This document shows positions 1 to 8,927 of a DNA stretch of 64,000 bases, one piece after another. A program made the translations under genes and the position numbers. The stretch is from SAR202 cluster bacterium bin16 (GTDB taxonomy: Bacteria; Chloroflexota; Dehalococcoidia; Lucifugimonadales; Australimonadaceae). Below the pieces are notes generated by a model that did no database searches, had not been told where the DNA came from, and worked only from the letters and a program-made list of their open reading frames with translations. Numbering within the stretch: the stretch's first letter is position 1; each line of letters starts with the position of its first letter. Location: contig MPMJ01000003.1 in assembly GCA_002238425.1 (NCBI GenBank), positions 1-64,000 on the forward strand, in the 5' to 3' direction.

Positions 1-175
1 GCGGCGTATCACTTCTCCTATGTCCACTCTGGTCACCTCCCGGTATGCCATCGCCGCTCCTCGTTACGAAGTGCGGCCCATGGTCACCTGTTCGGCTCCC
101 AGGGTGGGTCAAAGACCCTGATTAACCTGGTTCATAGTTCCTGATTATCTGGTACATAGTTCCTGATTATTGACA
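1..175 (-). mobile_element. Left end of an IS21-like insertion sequence, truncated by the window edge; transposase start (VTRVDIGEVIRR...) at 36 on the minus strand
   Basis: Reverse complement from 175 reads TGTCAATAATCAGGAACTATGTACCAGATAATCAGGAACTATGAACCAGG, i.e. two copies of ATAATCAGGAACTATGNACCA starting with TGTCA. It is followed by GGGAGGTGACC and an open frame VTRVDIGEVIRR running off the window. Confidence 0.6.
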
Positions 176-429
176 CTCCGGCTCCGTCGAGTCGGTCTTC
201 GCCCAGGCGCAGCAGGTCGTGGCGGAGGCCGAGGCGTTGCTGGTCGATGCAGAGTGGGCCGCCCCTGAGCCAGAGCCGGTCGTGGTCGGGGCCACGGTCG
301 GGTGAGGCCGCGGAAGGGGTTGCCGTTCCCGCCTGCGTGGCCGCCTGGGGCGACTTGGGCTTGAGCAAGGCGGCGGCCAGGGCGGCGCTCGTCGCCACCA
401 GCCGCGCCTTCCAGGGAGCCAGCTTCATC

Positions 430-1267
430 GGTTCGCATCCTCGCCCACGCGCTGCTCGTCGTCCAGGCGAACGGACTGAAGCGGAAGAACCGGATCCGCT
501 ACTCGATCGCCGGCACCGCAGGCTTTCACGATCAAGCCCCGGTCGGGGATCGTCCAGTACGACGGCAGCGCGATTTCGGCGGACCGGGCGCTCATCGTCG
601 TGACGGCGACGGACCGCAAGGGCAAGCGTCGGAGGCCACGGTCACGATCACGGTAAGCGTGGCCCAGGCCCAGCCCGAACCGCAACAGCAGCAGCAGACG
701 CCGGAACCGGAGACGCCGGATCCGCAGCCGCACGAGGCCACTCCGCATCGGGCCGCATTGACAGTCACCTCGGTGAGGCTGGTTTGCCCAGGCTATCCAA
801 CCCCATGTGACTATAAGCCCGCCACTTCCAGCAAGCCCATGGTGTACGAGGGGACACCCATGGTGGAGTTCTCCCCGTTCCTCATCCTTGGAGCGAATCA
901 CGACGACGTCACATGGACTATAGACGGGAAATCCAAAGGGTACGGGTTCTACCTCACGCGCCTGGACAACAGCGATTACGATGATCCCGAAGATGAAGAG
1001 CGATACATACAGGTGTCCTACGACGGAAGGGAGTGGCCCGGGGAGGGCTATGGTGACGGGACGCCGGGCTACCGCCACACAATCACGGTGACCGGCACGG
1101 ACAGCGAGGGCACACCGCATCTGCGACGGTCACAGTTTGTCCTATCCGGAATTAGTCCAGAGCCCCCTGCCTCGGTGTCCAGCCGGTCGACTTGGCGCTT
1201 CGGCCCCAAACAGCCTGCGCCTCGCCTCGCGCCACTCCACAACAACGGTGTAGCATCCAGCGTATGA
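430..1267 (+). pseudogene. Cadherin-like repeat protein fragment with two compensating frame disruptions
   Basis: ILAHALLVVQANGLKRKNRIRYSIAGTAG and GQASEATVTITVSVAQAQPEP are in one frame. The connecting FTIKPRSGIVQYDGSAISADRALIVVTATDRKG is in another frame. Joined, they read as a cadherin repeat. Confidence 0.55.
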
Positions 1268-2112
1268 AGCGGACGGAGTATCTCGCCGACCCGGATGTCC
1301 GCAGCTTCCTCGACTGGGTGGCACCGTTCGTTTCCGGCGAGCGTCCGCTGCGGCAGAACTGGCGGAGCCCCAGGTGGGGTCCCTGGAGTTGCGAAACCCT
1401 CTTCGATGCGTACCGCTCATACGAATGGCCCTTCAGCCTCGTCCTGCCGGGCGACACTGAACGGCCGGTAGGCAAGACCTACCAGGACACCGCCGCCGTG
1501 CTTGGCGAACTGTCGAAGCGGCTCCGCGAGAGCGCCGCGAATGAGGACCCCGCCGCCTTCCTCGACGCAGCCGTTGCGGTCGTCCTCTGGGGCGGACTGC
1601 ACCGGAATGAGCGTGGGCTGCGCGAGCTTGGCAAAGACGCCTTGCCCGTGCTGACCGGGGCCACGCAGTTCCTCGACCCCGCCAATGCCGACCTGAATCA
1701 TCTCGCCGGCGCGCGGCCGATGAACTCCGGCTTCAGCAAGATCTACTCGCTGCTGATCGACGGCTTCCCGATCTACGACAGCCGCGTGGCCTGCGCGCTG
1801 GCGTCGCTCGTGCGCCTTCTCTGCGAGGAGACCGGGCGTGCCAAAGTACCGGAGCAACTCCAACTCGCGCTTCCGCCGAGCCGTGCTGGTATAGGGCGTG
1901 ACCCATCCTGCGGGTCGCTCGTCTTCAGGCGAATCTGGACGCCTGGCCGGTACGCGCGCTCAAACGTCATGGCGGCGTGGCTGCTGGGCGCCCTCGCCGC
2001 AAACCCGCCCTTTTCCGGCGAAGACGATCCCTTGCTCGCCGTGGAGTCCGCGATGTTCATGGTCGGCTTCAGGGTCTACTCGGAGCGAGCGCGCCGTGCA
2101 CACGAGGCGTGA
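1264..2112 (+). CDS. Hypothetical protein (MKRTEYLADPDVRSFLDW...)
   Basis: Open frame with ATG at 1264; protein-like composition with motif GFSKIYSLLIDGFPIYDSRVACALASLV. Confidence 0.65.
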   Translation: MKRTEYLADPDVRSFLDWVAPFVSGERPLRQNWRSPRWGPWSCETLFDAYRSYEWPFSLVLPGDTERPVGKTYQDTAAVLGELSKRLRESAANEDPAAFLDAAVAVVLWGGLHRNERGLRELGKDALPVLTGATQFLDPANADLNHLAGARPMNSGFSKIYSLLIDGFPIYDSRVACALASLVRLLCEETGRAKVPEQLQLALPPSRAGIGRDPSCGSLVFRRIWTPGRYARSNVMAAWLLGALAANPPFSGEDDPLLAVESAMFMVGFRVYSERARRAHEA

Positions 2113-2446
2113 AGCAGCGCGCCGCTCACCGCGCCTCGTGACGGTTCCCGCCCCGCTTGAGCAACGCTGGCGCAACCGCTCCACGCCCCATCACGCGCTA
2201 CAGGAGCACCGTGAACCGGCTGAAAGGCTTGCCGAAGAGCGACGCGTGCGCCTTGGTCCACGTGGACGATATGACTGCGTTTCCAGCGCGAGTTGCCGAC
2301 TGAAAGCCTACCCATACCCGGGCCGTTGCCAGAGGAGCGTGACCGGCTTCGCGCAACGAGTGAGCCGTCCGGGTCGACTCTGCTCATCAGCGCCACTATC
2401 CTGTTGCTTGGCGATGCGATTGGGGAACTCGCCGCGAGCCGTACCT

Positions 2447-2560
2447 ATGAGCGAGAGCAGGTCTCAGATAGAGGTCAGTAACCTCTGGAAGGTGTTCGGC
2501 GAGAACCCGGAAGGCAGTATTACGAACGTTGCAATGGGAAGTGGTAGTGCCTCAGTTTGA
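2447..2560 (+). pseudogene. Truncated N-terminus of a ProV/OpuAA-like glycine betaine ABC transporter ATPase
   Basis: MSESRSQIEVSNLWKVFGENPEGSI resembles the ProV N-terminus, then the frame diverges and stops after 37 aa; no Walker A. Confidence 0.5.
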
Positions 2561-2576
2561 CTAGGAGTGGGGTGCT

Positions 2577-2927
2577 TTAGGCATGGTAGGGCGTCGCGGC
2601 GAACCAACGGTACTCGTACACCAGCTCGCGCTCGGCATCTACATCCTTCACAGTCCGAACGAGGGCGGGGCGCCCGGTGCTTTTCTGGACGACTATGGCA
2701 GTGATGTCCGGCATGGCGTTCTCTGCGCAGTATTGCGAGATGGGGTCGAGGTCACCGCGTCCGATGGTGCGAGCGGACCGAGGATGCCCTATCAGGGCAA
2801 CGAGCTCCCCATACGTGATGGTCTGGCGGTTCGTCGCTCTCGCGACGAGCACCTGCCAAGCCTTGCGGGTACGAATCTCCCGGCTGGGTGTCGGCATGAT
2901 GGTTCTCCTGTCCGGTGAAGGTGTCAC
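2577..2927 (-). CDS. Hypothetical protein (MPTPSREIRTRKAWQVLVARATNRQTITYGELVALIG...)
   Basis: ORF with plausible composition; likely internal start at MPTPSR. Confidence 0.5.
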   Translation of the reverse strand: MTPSPDRRTIMPTPSREIRTRKAWQVLVARATNRQTITYGELVALIGHPRSARTIGRGDLDPISQYCAENAMPDITAIVVQKSTGRPALVRTVKDVDAERELVYEYRWFAATPYHA

Positions 2928-2935
2928 TGCTCCCG

Positions 2936-3298
2936 CTACGCCTCCCGGATCAGCAGCAGTATGAACAGCACGAACATGACCGCGCTGACGACAGCGGAGG
3001 CAAGCCAGTTGCTACAGTGGTCGGGTCGAGGGCCGACGCGGTCTTCAGCCTGCTCCTTCACCCATAGCAGTGGCGGAAGCAACACCAAGGCGGCTGAAAC
3101 GGCCAACGCTGTACCCGCCAAGAGGGCCAGCAGGTCGTTCTTGAACAACTCCAACGAGGCAACCGTCCAGGCGGCGACGAGGGCAGCGTAGACGAACGGC
3201 AGCGGCTTGCTTCCGACGAACACGACGTAGGCCACTGCATCCTTGAATGCCTCTACGGCTGTCTTCTCGGGATCCGCCCCGCTTCCCGGAGCGGTCAC
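2936..3298 (-). CDS. Hypothetical membrane protein
   Basis: Three hydrophobic segments; start overlaps the stop of the upstream ORF (ATGA). Confidence 0.5.
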   Translation of the reverse strand: MTAPGSGADPEKTAVEAFKDAVAYVVFVGSKPLPFVYAALVAAWTVASLELFKNDLLALLAGTALAVSAALVLLPPLLWVKEQAEDRVGPRPDHCSNWLASAVVSAVMFVLFILLLIREA

Positions 3299-3564
3299 TT
3301 GCAGTCCAACGGAGCGTCCCCTTGGGGAAGAGGCATGGGCGGCGGCGGCTTGATCTCATCTAGCCCGACGAATGGTGTGATGTTGACCCCATGGGTTTTC
3401 CCCCATTGGTCCACGACGTTTAGAACTGCGACACCCACCTGACCCGTCTGCGGGTTGTGCGATACGTTGATTTCCCCCTGCGCGTACCCCGTATACCCCT
3501 GTTCCTGTAGGTGCTTGCAGAGGTCATCCCATCGCTTGAGTTCTGTGGCATTCATTCCGATCAC
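3295..3564 (-). CDS. Hypothetical protein
   Basis: Overlaps the next ORF by 4 nt, operon-like. Confidence 0.45.
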   Translation of the reverse strand: MIGMNATELKRWDDLCKHLQEQGYTGYAQGEINVSHNPQTGQVGVAVLNVVDQWGKTHGVNITPFVGLDEIKPPPPMPLPQGDAPLDCK

Positions 3565-3599
3565 CCTCCCTGCCTTTTCTGCCTCGGTGTTGATTGAAC

Positions 3600-3640
3600 A
3601 AAAGCCCCTCGCGTTCTTTCAGCGAGGGGCTTTGGCCTAG
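3600..3640. terminator. Hairpin GCCCCTCGC-gttctttca-GCGAGGGGC
   Basis: 9-bp perfect stem flanked by AAA and TTT, so possibly bidirectional. Confidence 0.65.
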
Positions 3641-3874
3641 TGCCCTTGCCATACCACACCGTACCGTGCCACGCCTCGTCTGCCCCCAGTGGGGCAACGG
3701 TGGTGATGTGCAGCGTTTGCTAGACGCACTAGGTAAGCCACCGTACGCAGAGCCTACCATGAACCGGCCCAACTCGGGAAGCCTTACCCGCCGTCCGCTA
3801 CCCAGCCCATTGCAATCCCCTTGGCGGCTCAGTAAGACTCGCGGCCATCACAAACTGCCGTCGCGGGACGGCGC

Positions 3875-4000
3875 ATGAGGGCCACTTCCATGGAGAACCG
3901 TGCACTGGTGACGATCATCATCACCCTGGCGGTGCTCTGCAACATCCTTGCGGTCGCGCTCACCGCTCTCGCGCTGGTCATAGGAGTCTTGGGCACATGA
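3875..4000 (+). CDS. Small single-span membrane protein (41 aa)
   Basis: MRATSMENRALVTIIITLAVLCNILAVALTALALVIGVLGT; stop overlaps the next start (ATGATG). Confidence 0.4.
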   Translation: MRATSMENRALVTIIITLAVLCNILAVALTALALVIGVLGT

Positions 4001-4308
4001 TGACCGTCATCAGGACCGGAATGCTCGTGTTGCTGCTGGGCGCGCTGGCTGCGTGCTCCTCCGCTACGCCAACCGCCTACCCATGGGGGCCGCAATCAGC
4101 ACCCAGGCGATCAGGCGCTTCAGCTGTCCAGCTACCACAACCGGTCCTTCCCCCGTGCACGCGGAGGATAGCGCCAGATCACAGCGACCGGATGCTCGCT
4201 GCCGTGGTGGGCTGCCAACTACAGTGCAACCTCCCACTGGAAAGTTCGCAGTACAGTAACCTTAGGTTCACCATGAGCGGGTTATCTCCGAGAGGTGCTG
4301 CACCGTGA
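3997..4308 (+). CDS. Putative lipoprotein
   Basis: MMTVIRTGMLVLLLGALAACSS: signal peptide with lipobox LAAC; the C-terminal half is low-confidence coding. Confidence 0.4.
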   Translation: MMTVIRTGMLVLLLGALAACSSATPTAYPWGPQSAPRRSGASAVQLPQPVLPPCTRRIAPDHSDRMLAAVVGCQLQCNLPLESSQYSNLRFTMSGLSPRGAAP

Positions 4309-4344
4309 GCGGGTTATCTCCGAGAGGTGCTCACCATGAGCGGG
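4269..4344. repeat. Short tandem repeat, 31-32 bp unit, about 2.4 copies
   Basis: CACCATGAGCGGGTTATCTCCGAGAGGTGCTG / CACCGTGAGCGGGTTATCTCCGAGAGGTGCT / CACCATGAGCGGG. Confidence 0.8.
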
Positions 4345-4619
4345 GAGAGAGTTATGCAAGGGTCTCCCCACATGCCAGGGTCTCCTTGCAGGGAGAGGGT
4401 CAGGTGCACTCCCACAGGGCACTCCCAGGGCTGCGAGATTGCGCGCAAAGAGCGGCGGGCCTTCGCAGGAATGCCCCGGGGACTTGTCAGGCCGTGTAAG
4501 GGAATGAAAAGGAGGAGGCGACAGGTCACGCTCACCCTTACTTGCCAACCGAGTAACGCAGTAGACGGCAGATGCGCCCCACCCTTCCACCTCCTCCCCG
4601 CGTGACCTGCCCGGTCACC

Positions 4620-4647
4620 CTGGATTCCCGCCGGTGCGGGAATGACG
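4620..4647. repeat. Dispersed palindromic repeat CTGGATTCCCGCCGGTGCGGGAATGACG (copy 1)
   Basis: Same core at 11108, 24408 and 25724. Confidence 0.85.
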
Positions 4648-4888
4648 AAGGGAGGGGCGTGGTTCGGCGGGCGCGGCATTGGCGGGGCGAAGGGCACCCA
4701 CAAGGGATGCCCCTACACCAGGCGGGGCTCCCTGCCTCCGCAGGAACGACGAACGGCTATTTTCACAGGAACGACGAGGGAGGAGCAGGAGTGCTGAGAG
4801 AGGGGCGCTATTGACGCACTCTTGTTTCCCCGCGTAGCGTAGCGGCTCAATCGCGAACGGCCCGCATCAACTTCAAGGCAACTTCTTC

Positions 4889-6580
4889 ATGGTCAACCGG
4901 ATCCCCCTGCTCTTCGGCGTCGTCGTCGTGGTGGTGCTCGGCTGGGGCTACAGCGTTACGGTAGACGGCGCGTTCTTCGAGGCGGCACTGGACGGCGCGG
5001 ACCGGCTCTTCCGCCCCGGCCCGATGATCGCGTTCGTCATCATGATCCCCATCGCGCTCATCTCGGGCCTCATGCCCGGCGGCGGGCTGCCATTCCTCGT
5101 CGTCGTGCTCTCGTTCGCAACCGAGCTGGACCCGTTCATCGCGCTGCCCGTCGTCATCGGCTACATGGCCGCGAACGACCTGACCGAGCCGATCCCCCCC
5201 CCCCCCGTCGCCCTCGGCGACGGGGCCGCAAACGCCCGGCCCGAGCCGATCCCCTCCATCCTGCTCGGCATTCCGGGCGCGCGCTCGTCGCAGGCGACAA
5301 TCCTGGACGGCTACCCGCTCGCGCGGCAGGGGTATGCCGGGTATGCGCTCGGCGCGTCCTATACGTCGTCGCTCATCGGCGGCATCATCGGGGGACTGGC
5401 GCTGCTCGCCGTCCTGCCGTTCGCCCGCGAACTCCTGCGGCTGTTCGGCTCGCCGGAGTTCTTCCTCCTCTCACTGCTCGGCATCGCCGCGGTCGGGATC
5501 ATCAGCGCAGGCGCGCTCGTAAAGGGACTGCTCACGGCATGCCTCGGCCTCCTCATCGGGCTCATCGGCTTCACGAACGTCGCCTCGCAGACGAGGGCGA
5601 CATTCGGGGTCGACTACCTCTACGACGGCGTCAACATCATTCCGGTCGTCGTTGGGCTCTTTGCGATCCCTGAGATCGCCGACCTCGTCATCAGCAACAC
5701 GACCATCGCGAAGGAGCGGCTGAGCGAGATGCTCAAGGAGGGGAAGAGCGACGTCTACCGGGGGATGCGGGAGGCGCTGCGGCACAAGTGGCTCATCACG
5801 CGCTCGTCGCTCATCGGCGTCTTCATCGGCGCGATGCCCGGCCTCGGCCCCACACCGGCGCACTGGCTGGCCTACGCCCAGGCACGGCAGACGGAGCCCG
5901 GCGCCATCGACACCTTCGGCACCGGGGACATACGGGGCGTCATCGCGCCGGAGTCGTCCAACAACTCCACGGACGGCGGCGTGCTCATGCCCACGCTGCT
6001 GTTCGCCATCCCCGGCAGCGCGCCCATGGCTATCGTGCTCGCCTTCCTCTTCATCGTCGGTATCCAGCCCGGACCGCAGATGGCAGACCCGGAGGGCAAC
6101 CTGAACCTCACGATGTCGTTCGTCTACGTCATCATCCTGGCGAACATCATCGTCGTCCCCATCGTATTGCGCTTTTCGCCGTTGCTCACGAAGGTTGCGG
6201 CGGTGCCCCCGCTCGTGCTCGCGCCGCTCGTCATCGGCATCGTGACGCTTTCGGCGTTCCAGGCGAACCTGGACATCTCCGACCTCACGGTGGTGCTCGT
6301 GTTCACGGCCCTCGGCATGTTCATGAAGGCGTACGCCTGGCCGAGGCCGCCCATCCTCATCGCCATCGTGCTGGCCGAGCCGCTGGAGAAGTTCATGAGC
6401 ATCTCCATCCAGGCGCGGGGCATCTCCATGGTCTGGCAGCCCGCGTTCATCGGTATCCTCGTGGTCGTGATCGCCGCGATCTACTTCTCGCTGCGCGTAC
6501 AGCGCGGCGCACAGCGGGTCCGGGAACGCGCGGAAACTGAAGCACCCCTCACGGACGGACAGCAAGCGGAGCAACCGTGA
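4889..6580 (+). CDS. tctA: Tripartite tricarboxylate transporter permease, TctA family
   Basis: PSILLGIPGARSSQATILDGYPLARQGYAGYALG and MPGLGPTPAHWLAYAQARQ motifs; about 12 TM segments. Confidence 0.85.
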   Translation: MVNRIPLLFGVVVVVVLGWGYSVTVDGAFFEAALDGADRLFRPGPMIAFVIMIPIALISGLMPGGGLPFLVVVLSFATELDPFIALPVVIGYMAANDLTEPIPPPPVALGDGAANARPEPIPSILLGIPGARSSQATILDGYPLARQGYAGYALGASYTSSLIGGIIGGLALLAVLPFARELLRLFGSPEFFLLSLLGIAAVGIISAGALVKGLLTACLGLLIGLIGFTNVASQTRATFGVDYLYDGVNIIPVVVGLFAIPEIADLVISNTTIAKERLSEMLKEGKSDVYRGMREALRHKWLITRSSLIGVFIGAMPGLGPTPAHWLAYAQARQTEPGAIDTFGTGDIRGVIAPESSNNSTDGGVLMPTLLFAIPGSAPMAIVLAFLFIVGIQPGPQMADPEGNLNLTMSFVYVIILANIIVVPIVLRFSPLLTKVAAVPPLVLAPLVIGIVTLSAFQANLDISDLTVVLVFTALGMFMKAYAWPRPPILIAIVLAEPLEKFMSISIQARGISMVWQPAFIGILVVVIAAIYFSLRVQRGAQRVRERAETEAPLTDGQQAEQP

Positions 6581-7191
6581 TGGCAGCAGAACCCGGACAC
6601 CCGCAGGAGCAACCGGAGGCCCACCGCACGGTCTCCTGGAAGTCGCCCGAGATCATCGGCGAACTCGTGCTGCTCGGCCTCATGGCGCTGCTCATGCTCG
6701 CGTTCGTCATCTCGCTCTACCGTCCGCCGTTCCTCCAGGACGACCTGCCGAAGATACTGCTGCCGGGGCGCTGGCTGCCCACGATAGTCATCGTCATCGC
6801 GACGCCGCTCTGGTTCATCCGGCTCTACACGGTGCTGAGCAGGCGCAAGGCGATAGAGCAGGGCATGATCATGGACCTGGGATTCCGCCTCGGCGAGGAC
6901 CCGGCAGGGGAGAAGCGGCGCGCCGCGCTCTACTTCGGCTCCATCCTGGGGCTCGTGCTGCTGGTGTGGTTCATCGGGTTCCACATCGGCCTGCCGCTCT
7001 GGGTCATGGCCTATCTCCTGTTCTGGACGCGCGCGAAGTGGTACTACGCGCTGATCGCCGGGCTGGGGTTCGAGGCGTTCATCATCGGCATCCTGGACAT
7101 GACGCTGGACATCTTCTGGTTCGAGCCGGTCTTCTTCCGCTGGATAGGCGTGCTCTACCCGTTCAGCGATATGTTCACGCGGGTGTTCTAG
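6577..7191 (+). CDS. TctB-like small transmembrane subunit
   Basis: Four hydrophobic segments; ATGA overlap with tctA. Confidence 0.7.
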   Translation: MMAAEPGHPQEQPEAHRTVSWKSPEIIGELVLLGLMALLMLAFVISLYRPPFLQDDLPKILLPGRWLPTIVIVIATPLWFIRLYTVLSRRKAIEQGMIMDLGFRLGEDPAGEKRRAALYFGSILGLVLLVWFIGFHIGLPLWVMAYLLFWTRAKWYYALIAGLGFEAFIIGILDMTLDIFWFEPVFFRWIGVLYPFSDMFTRVF

Positions 7192-7197
7192 GGGGCG

Positions 7198-7219
7198 GGG
7201 GCGGTTCGCGAACCGCCCC
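7198..7219. terminator. Perfect palindrome GGGGCGGTTCGCGAACCGCCCC after tctB
   Basis: 11-bp arms immediately after the stop; also resembles dispersed GTAGGGG-type repeats. Confidence 0.5.
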
Positions 7220-7424
7220 TACAAGCCGAGAGATCCCTCGACTCCGCTGCGCTCCGCCCGGGATGCCAGGGCACCCCCGCACCCACCCCGAGGGCCCTCA
7301 CCCTAACCCTCTCCCTCAGGAGAGGGGATCAAGCCCTTCCCCGTCACGCGCAGACGACTTTTGCCGCCCGGCGAACGCAGTGCTAGACTCGCCACGCCCA
7401 TAATCGACCGAAGGAGGAGGGCGT

Positions 7425-8891
7425 ATGACCACACGTCAACGCGTCCCGTATGACGACCTGCGCGGCTACCTGAAGCTGCTGGAAGAGAACGGCCTGCTCA
7501 AGCGCATCACCGCCGAAGTCGACCTGGAAGGCGAACTCGGCGCCATCGCCTACCGGAGCCTCGTGCGGGATGGGCCCGGCCTGCTCTTCGAGAACGTCAA
7601 GGACTACCCGGACATGCCGCTCGTGGCCAACATCATGTACACGGAGGAGCAGTTGGCGCTCGCCCTTAACGGCGACCCGGACTGGGCAAGCCTCCGTGAC
7701 ATCATCCACGAAGGGATGCAGGACCGCACCGCCACGAACGTCGTCCCCAGCGGCCCGGTGAAGGACGTGAAGATCATGGGCGAGGACGTGGACCTCGACA
7801 TGCTCCCCACGCCGCGCTGGCACGAGGAGGACGGCGGACGCTACATCGGCACGACGGCCGGGTTCGTCACGCGGGACCCGCAGACCGGGAACCTCAACAT
7901 GGGGCAGTACCGCTCCATGATCATCGACAAGAACACGACGACCGTGGAGATCATGGGCGACTGGGAGGTCGGCGCAACGCCCCCCGGCGCCTCCAACTAC
8001 GGCGGCGCAGGCGACCGCAACGGCGCGACCCACGTGCTGGAGAACGAGGCGAACGGCCTGCCGACGCCGTGCGCCATCGTGCTGGGCATGGACCCGCTGC
8101 TCACGCTCTCCTGCGGCACCGCCGTTCCGCACGACGAGAACGGCCACGGCGAGTACGAGGCCGCGGGCTCGTGGGCCGGACGCCCGGTCGACCTCGTGAA
8201 GTGCGAGACGAGCGACCTCATGGTGCCGGCCAACGCGGAGATCGTGCTGGAGGGCGAGGTCGTCCCGTACGAGCGCGTGAACGACGGCCCGCACGGCGAG
8301 TCCACCGGCTTCTACAACCAGTACACGTCCACCTTCATGGTGAAGATCAAGGCGATCACGCACCGGAAGGACCCCATCAGCTTCGGCCTCATCTGCGGGC
8401 GCATCGAGGACTACCCCCGCCCGCTCATGCGCTCCAACACGCTGCTGGACGTACTGGTCTCCAAGTCCGGCCTCACGAACATCAAGGAAGTCTTCTTCCC
8501 GGACGCGGGACGCTCCGGCTTCCTCATCATCCGGGCGCAGATCACCAGCCCGGAGCAGCCGAAGCAGATCATCGACGCGGCGTACGAGCACATGCGCTAC
8601 CGCTGGGTCATCGTCGTGGACGAGGACTGCAACGTGCGCGACTGGAACGACGTGCTCTGGCGCATCGTCTCGTCAGTCGTGCCGGACCGCGACATGTACC
8701 GCGGACGCGAGTACGTGTTCAGGGTCCCCGGCCCCGGCGCGGTCGAATTCATCCCGCCCACCTACGGGATGGCGTTCGACGCCACCTACCCGTTCAAAGA
8801 GTACGAGCACCCCAGGCCCGGTGTGGCGCAGCCCAGCATGAAGATGATGGAGCACATCGCAGGGCGCTGGAAGGAGCTCGGCCTCAGCTAG
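7425..8891 (+). CDS. ubiD: UbiD family decarboxylase
   Basis: GQYRSMIIDKNTTTVEI, NDGPHGESTGFYN, TFGLICGRIEDYPRPLMRS-type motifs; RBS GGAGGA upstream. Confidence 0.9.
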   Translation: MTTRQRVPYDDLRGYLKLLEENGLLKRITAEVDLEGELGAIAYRSLVRDGPGLLFENVKDYPDMPLVANIMYTEEQLALALNGDPDWASLRDIIHEGMQDRTATNVVPSGPVKDVKIMGEDVDLDMLPTPRWHEEDGGRYIGTTAGFVTRDPQTGNLNMGQYRSMIIDKNTTTVEIMGDWEVGATPPGASNYGGAGDRNGATHVLENEANGLPTPCAIVLGMDPLLTLSCGTAVPHDENGHGEYEAAGSWAGRPVDLVKCETSDLMVPANAEIVLEGEVVPYERVNDGPHGESTGFYNQYTSTFMVKIKAITHRKDPISFGLICGRIEDYPRPLMRSNTLLDVLVSKSGLTNIKEVFFPDAGRSGFLIIRAQITSPEQPKQIIDAAYEHMRYRWVIVVDEDCNVRDWNDVLWRIVSSVVPDRDMYRGREYVFRVPGPGAVEFIPPTYGMAFDATYPFKEYEHPRPGVAQPSMKMMEHIAGRWKELGLS

Positions 8892-8927
8892 GCCGCTGAA
8901 CATCGCAGCAGATACAGGAGGAGAGAC

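Noticed and set aside
5471-6574. 367-aa minus-strand ORF
   Set aside because: Antisense shadow of tctA, extreme R/D/H composition.
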